DNA from: Anaerolineae bacterium
GTDB lineage: Bacteria > Chloroflexota > Anaerolineae > 4572-78 > J111
Assembly (NCBI GenBank): GCA_023151115.1
Contig: JAKLJP010000004.1
Location: 216,940 to 280,939 of the forward strand
DNA: 64,000 bases
Direction: 5' to 3'
Each line of letters opens with the position of its first letter. Positions within the stretch are counted from its first letter, which is position 1. A program made the translations under genes and the position numbers. Under the pieces are notes generated by a model, which searched no databases, was not told the DNA's origin, and saw nothing but the letters and a program-made list of their open reading frames with translations. Shown here in pieces: positions 62,378 through 64,000 of the stretch.

Positions 62378-63941
62378 AAGAGAATGCCTTGCTTCAAGTG
62401 TAGCTCCTCTTCAACGGTCTTTGCAGTAGATTTTGCATCACTCACCCCAGAAGAATCCTTTGCTATCATTTCAAGCTTGGCTTGCATTTCTTGTAATGCC
62501 CCAGTTACAACCCCGGCAGAAGCAACAGGACCTAGCGCAGAGATAAATTGACTGATGACGGTAATTCGCCGGTCATTTAAAGAGAGCTTCAGACCAATCT
62601 CGGCAAGACGAGACAGTTTTTGATAGGCTCGTTTAGTTGCATCATTCAAAGCAGCAGAAGAGTCTAAGGGAAGACGCCTATCTTGCTCTTTCTTCTTACA
62701 AACAAGCAGTATATCGAGTTGAATCGGCTCCTTTGCCTGAGATTTTGGCGCAGCCACCGACATTTCGGCTTTAACCGGATGAGCGTTAACAATTGAAAAG
62801 CCAGCGTCAAAAACAGCCTCCACTAAAGCCTGCCAGCCTTCTGCACGAGAATGATGATAGGTAAATACAAGAAGTCCCTCATCTTTCAGGATACGATGAC
62901 ACTCAACAAAAACAGCGCCTAGCTTGGCTGCAAATTTGTCTACATTAGCATCTTGCACCTCACGCAGGTGACGGGTCGTTAATGAATCATCAAGAAAGCC
63001 TCGCGGATAGAGTCTTTGCCAGGCGTAAAAGAAATCAGCCAGTTCAGAATAATGCACATTATCAAAAAATGGAGGGTCGGTAACGATAAAATCTACGGAC
63101 TGAGCCGGCAAGTTAGTCTCCTCAGAACTGCCACACGAGAGATAAATACCTTTCGGCTTAAAATTACCCTCAACCGGCCACAATTCTTCCACATATCCAG
63201 TAAATGCGTTACTGGAGAAATGCGCTTTGCCGGAGCCATTGATTGTCACTTCAAAAGGAGCAGCCCGGTAATCTAAAGCTCGTAATAAACGAGCTTTGAA
63301 TAAATTAGTAAACGAGCCAGAGCTTTTGGCAGTACCCCACACATTTGCCTCGATGGGTGTTCGTTCCGGTTTCAGAATATGATGGGCAAACATATGTCGA
63401 ACTGCTCCGGTGCCTTCACCTTTATACGAGGCAAAGAGATTATTGAACTCCAGCACCCCGGAGAAAAGGATAAGAAAAGCGTCTCTAGTCGTTGGGTCTG
63501 GCAGGGCGGCGATAGCTTCTTGCAGCCATCCTAAGGCAAGAAGTTGTCTATCGTTGAAGAAATCGCGCCAGGTGCGGTAGTTGTAGCCGATAGCCTGACG
63601 AGTATTAAATCCATCGGCCAGAACCGTTTCGGGAAGATGAATAGCGCCTCGCTCTAATTCTTGATGCAACAAGTTGGAACATGCTTGATAAGCCTCAATG
63701 TCTTTAGGTGTGGCAGGAAGATAACATTTTTTGCCTTCCGGTGTCAGCAAAAGTTTGCCATAGAGCCGATGAACGGGTGGATGACCAAGAGAACGTACTC
63801 TCTCGGCAATAGAAAATGAATGGGAACAGGCAGGACACGTGGCCTTAGTTCCGGCAGCAGAACCCAGGTAAGGATTAAAATTTAACCCACACGAGCGGCA
63901 ATTAACCTGTTTATTAGAGTTTAGGCACTGGGTCCATGAGA
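62374..63941 (-). pseudogene. N-terminally truncated DNA methyltransferase
   Basis: An open frame runs from a TAA just above 63941 to 62374; the first usable start is a TTG at 63750 (458 codons). Above that TTG the frame still encodes family-like sequence: a zinc ribbon NCRSCGLNFNPYLG with CPACSHSF. Below it are the motifs VTDPPFFDNVHYSELADFFYAW (amino-methyltransferase motif IV as DPPF) and LLVFTYHHSRAEGW. The N-terminal part of these DUF1156-like methylases, with a further conserved region, is missing. It is cut by a stop and unrelated AT-rich sequence near 63942-64000. Converges with ruvA. Confidence 0.65.
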
Positions 63942-64000
63942 TGGGACTTTACAAAATAATTGAATAAGGGTAAGTTGAAGGACTATCAACTCAAAAAGCA

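Overview
The window looks like a chromosomal segment of a Chloroflexota bacterium, probably Anaerolineae-like. This is an inference from gene content, not a computed placement. The supporting signs are a complete 14-subunit complex I operon with a nuoC-nuoD fusion, LexA genes under Bacillus-type GAAC-N4-GTTC SOS boxes, many-GAF sensor kinases, a KaiC-like ATPase, and large numbers of short phrase-like intergenic hairpin repeats. I found no rRNA, tRNA, CRISPR array or intact insertion sequence.

Layout. 0-2.4 kb: a minus-strand membrane SLATT-like protein with a Rossmann-like MPFG domain and TPRs, cut by the window edge. 2.7-10.2 kb: a PH-domain protein, a methyltransferase translationally coupled to a GAF/PAS histidine kinase, an orphan CpaF ATPase, and a truncated TauE/SafE between two secreted M1 peptidase paralogues (the second runs to 11.7 kb). 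11.8-27.5 kb: nuoA-B-CD-E-F-G-H-I-J-K-L-M-N behind a clear sigma70-type promoter. 27.6-28.4 kb: STAS protein and CheY-like regulator. 28.47-33.0 kb: an SOS island with lexA, a small protein resembling effector-associated domains and a second lexA-like gene, each behind an almost identical promoter carrying an SOS box in its spacer. A candidate structured RNA, a soluble FtsK-like motor and two small genes follow. 33.0-38.4 kb: isochorismatase-like hydrolase, a three-gene ABC-2 exporter, a DUF169-DsrE pair and an acetyltransferase. 38.5-42.1 kb: two MITE-like elements, rsgA with an unusual leader (21-codon ORF, two intrinsic terminators, a competing pairing), and a REC-GAF-cyclase gene. 42.2-50.5 kb: a small conserved protein, a lipoprotein, an ABC exporter remnant, adenosine deaminase, a large GAF kinase with two coupled small membrane proteins, and a KaiC-like ATPase with a putative winged-helix partner. 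50.7-55.1 kb: secA and a cluster of decayed toxin-antitoxin genes. 55.1-57.5 kb: two glycosyltransferases, the second behind an attenuator-like terminator. 57.8-62.4 kb: full-length ftsK, yebC, ruvC, ruvA. 62.4-64 kb: an N-terminally broken DNA methyltransferase.

The strongest candidates for something undescribed are the SOS island (a LexA paralogue that keeps the Ser-Lys dyad but lacks the Ala-Gly bond, and an SOS-controlled EAD-like gene) and the rsgA leader-peptide attenuator. The dispersed repeats also deserve attention: they lie inside the nuo operon, encode what appears to be the signal peptide of one M1 peptidase, and sit in frame in the FtsK linker. Start sites were chosen by eye from ribosome-binding sites; homology statements come from motif recognition, not from searches.
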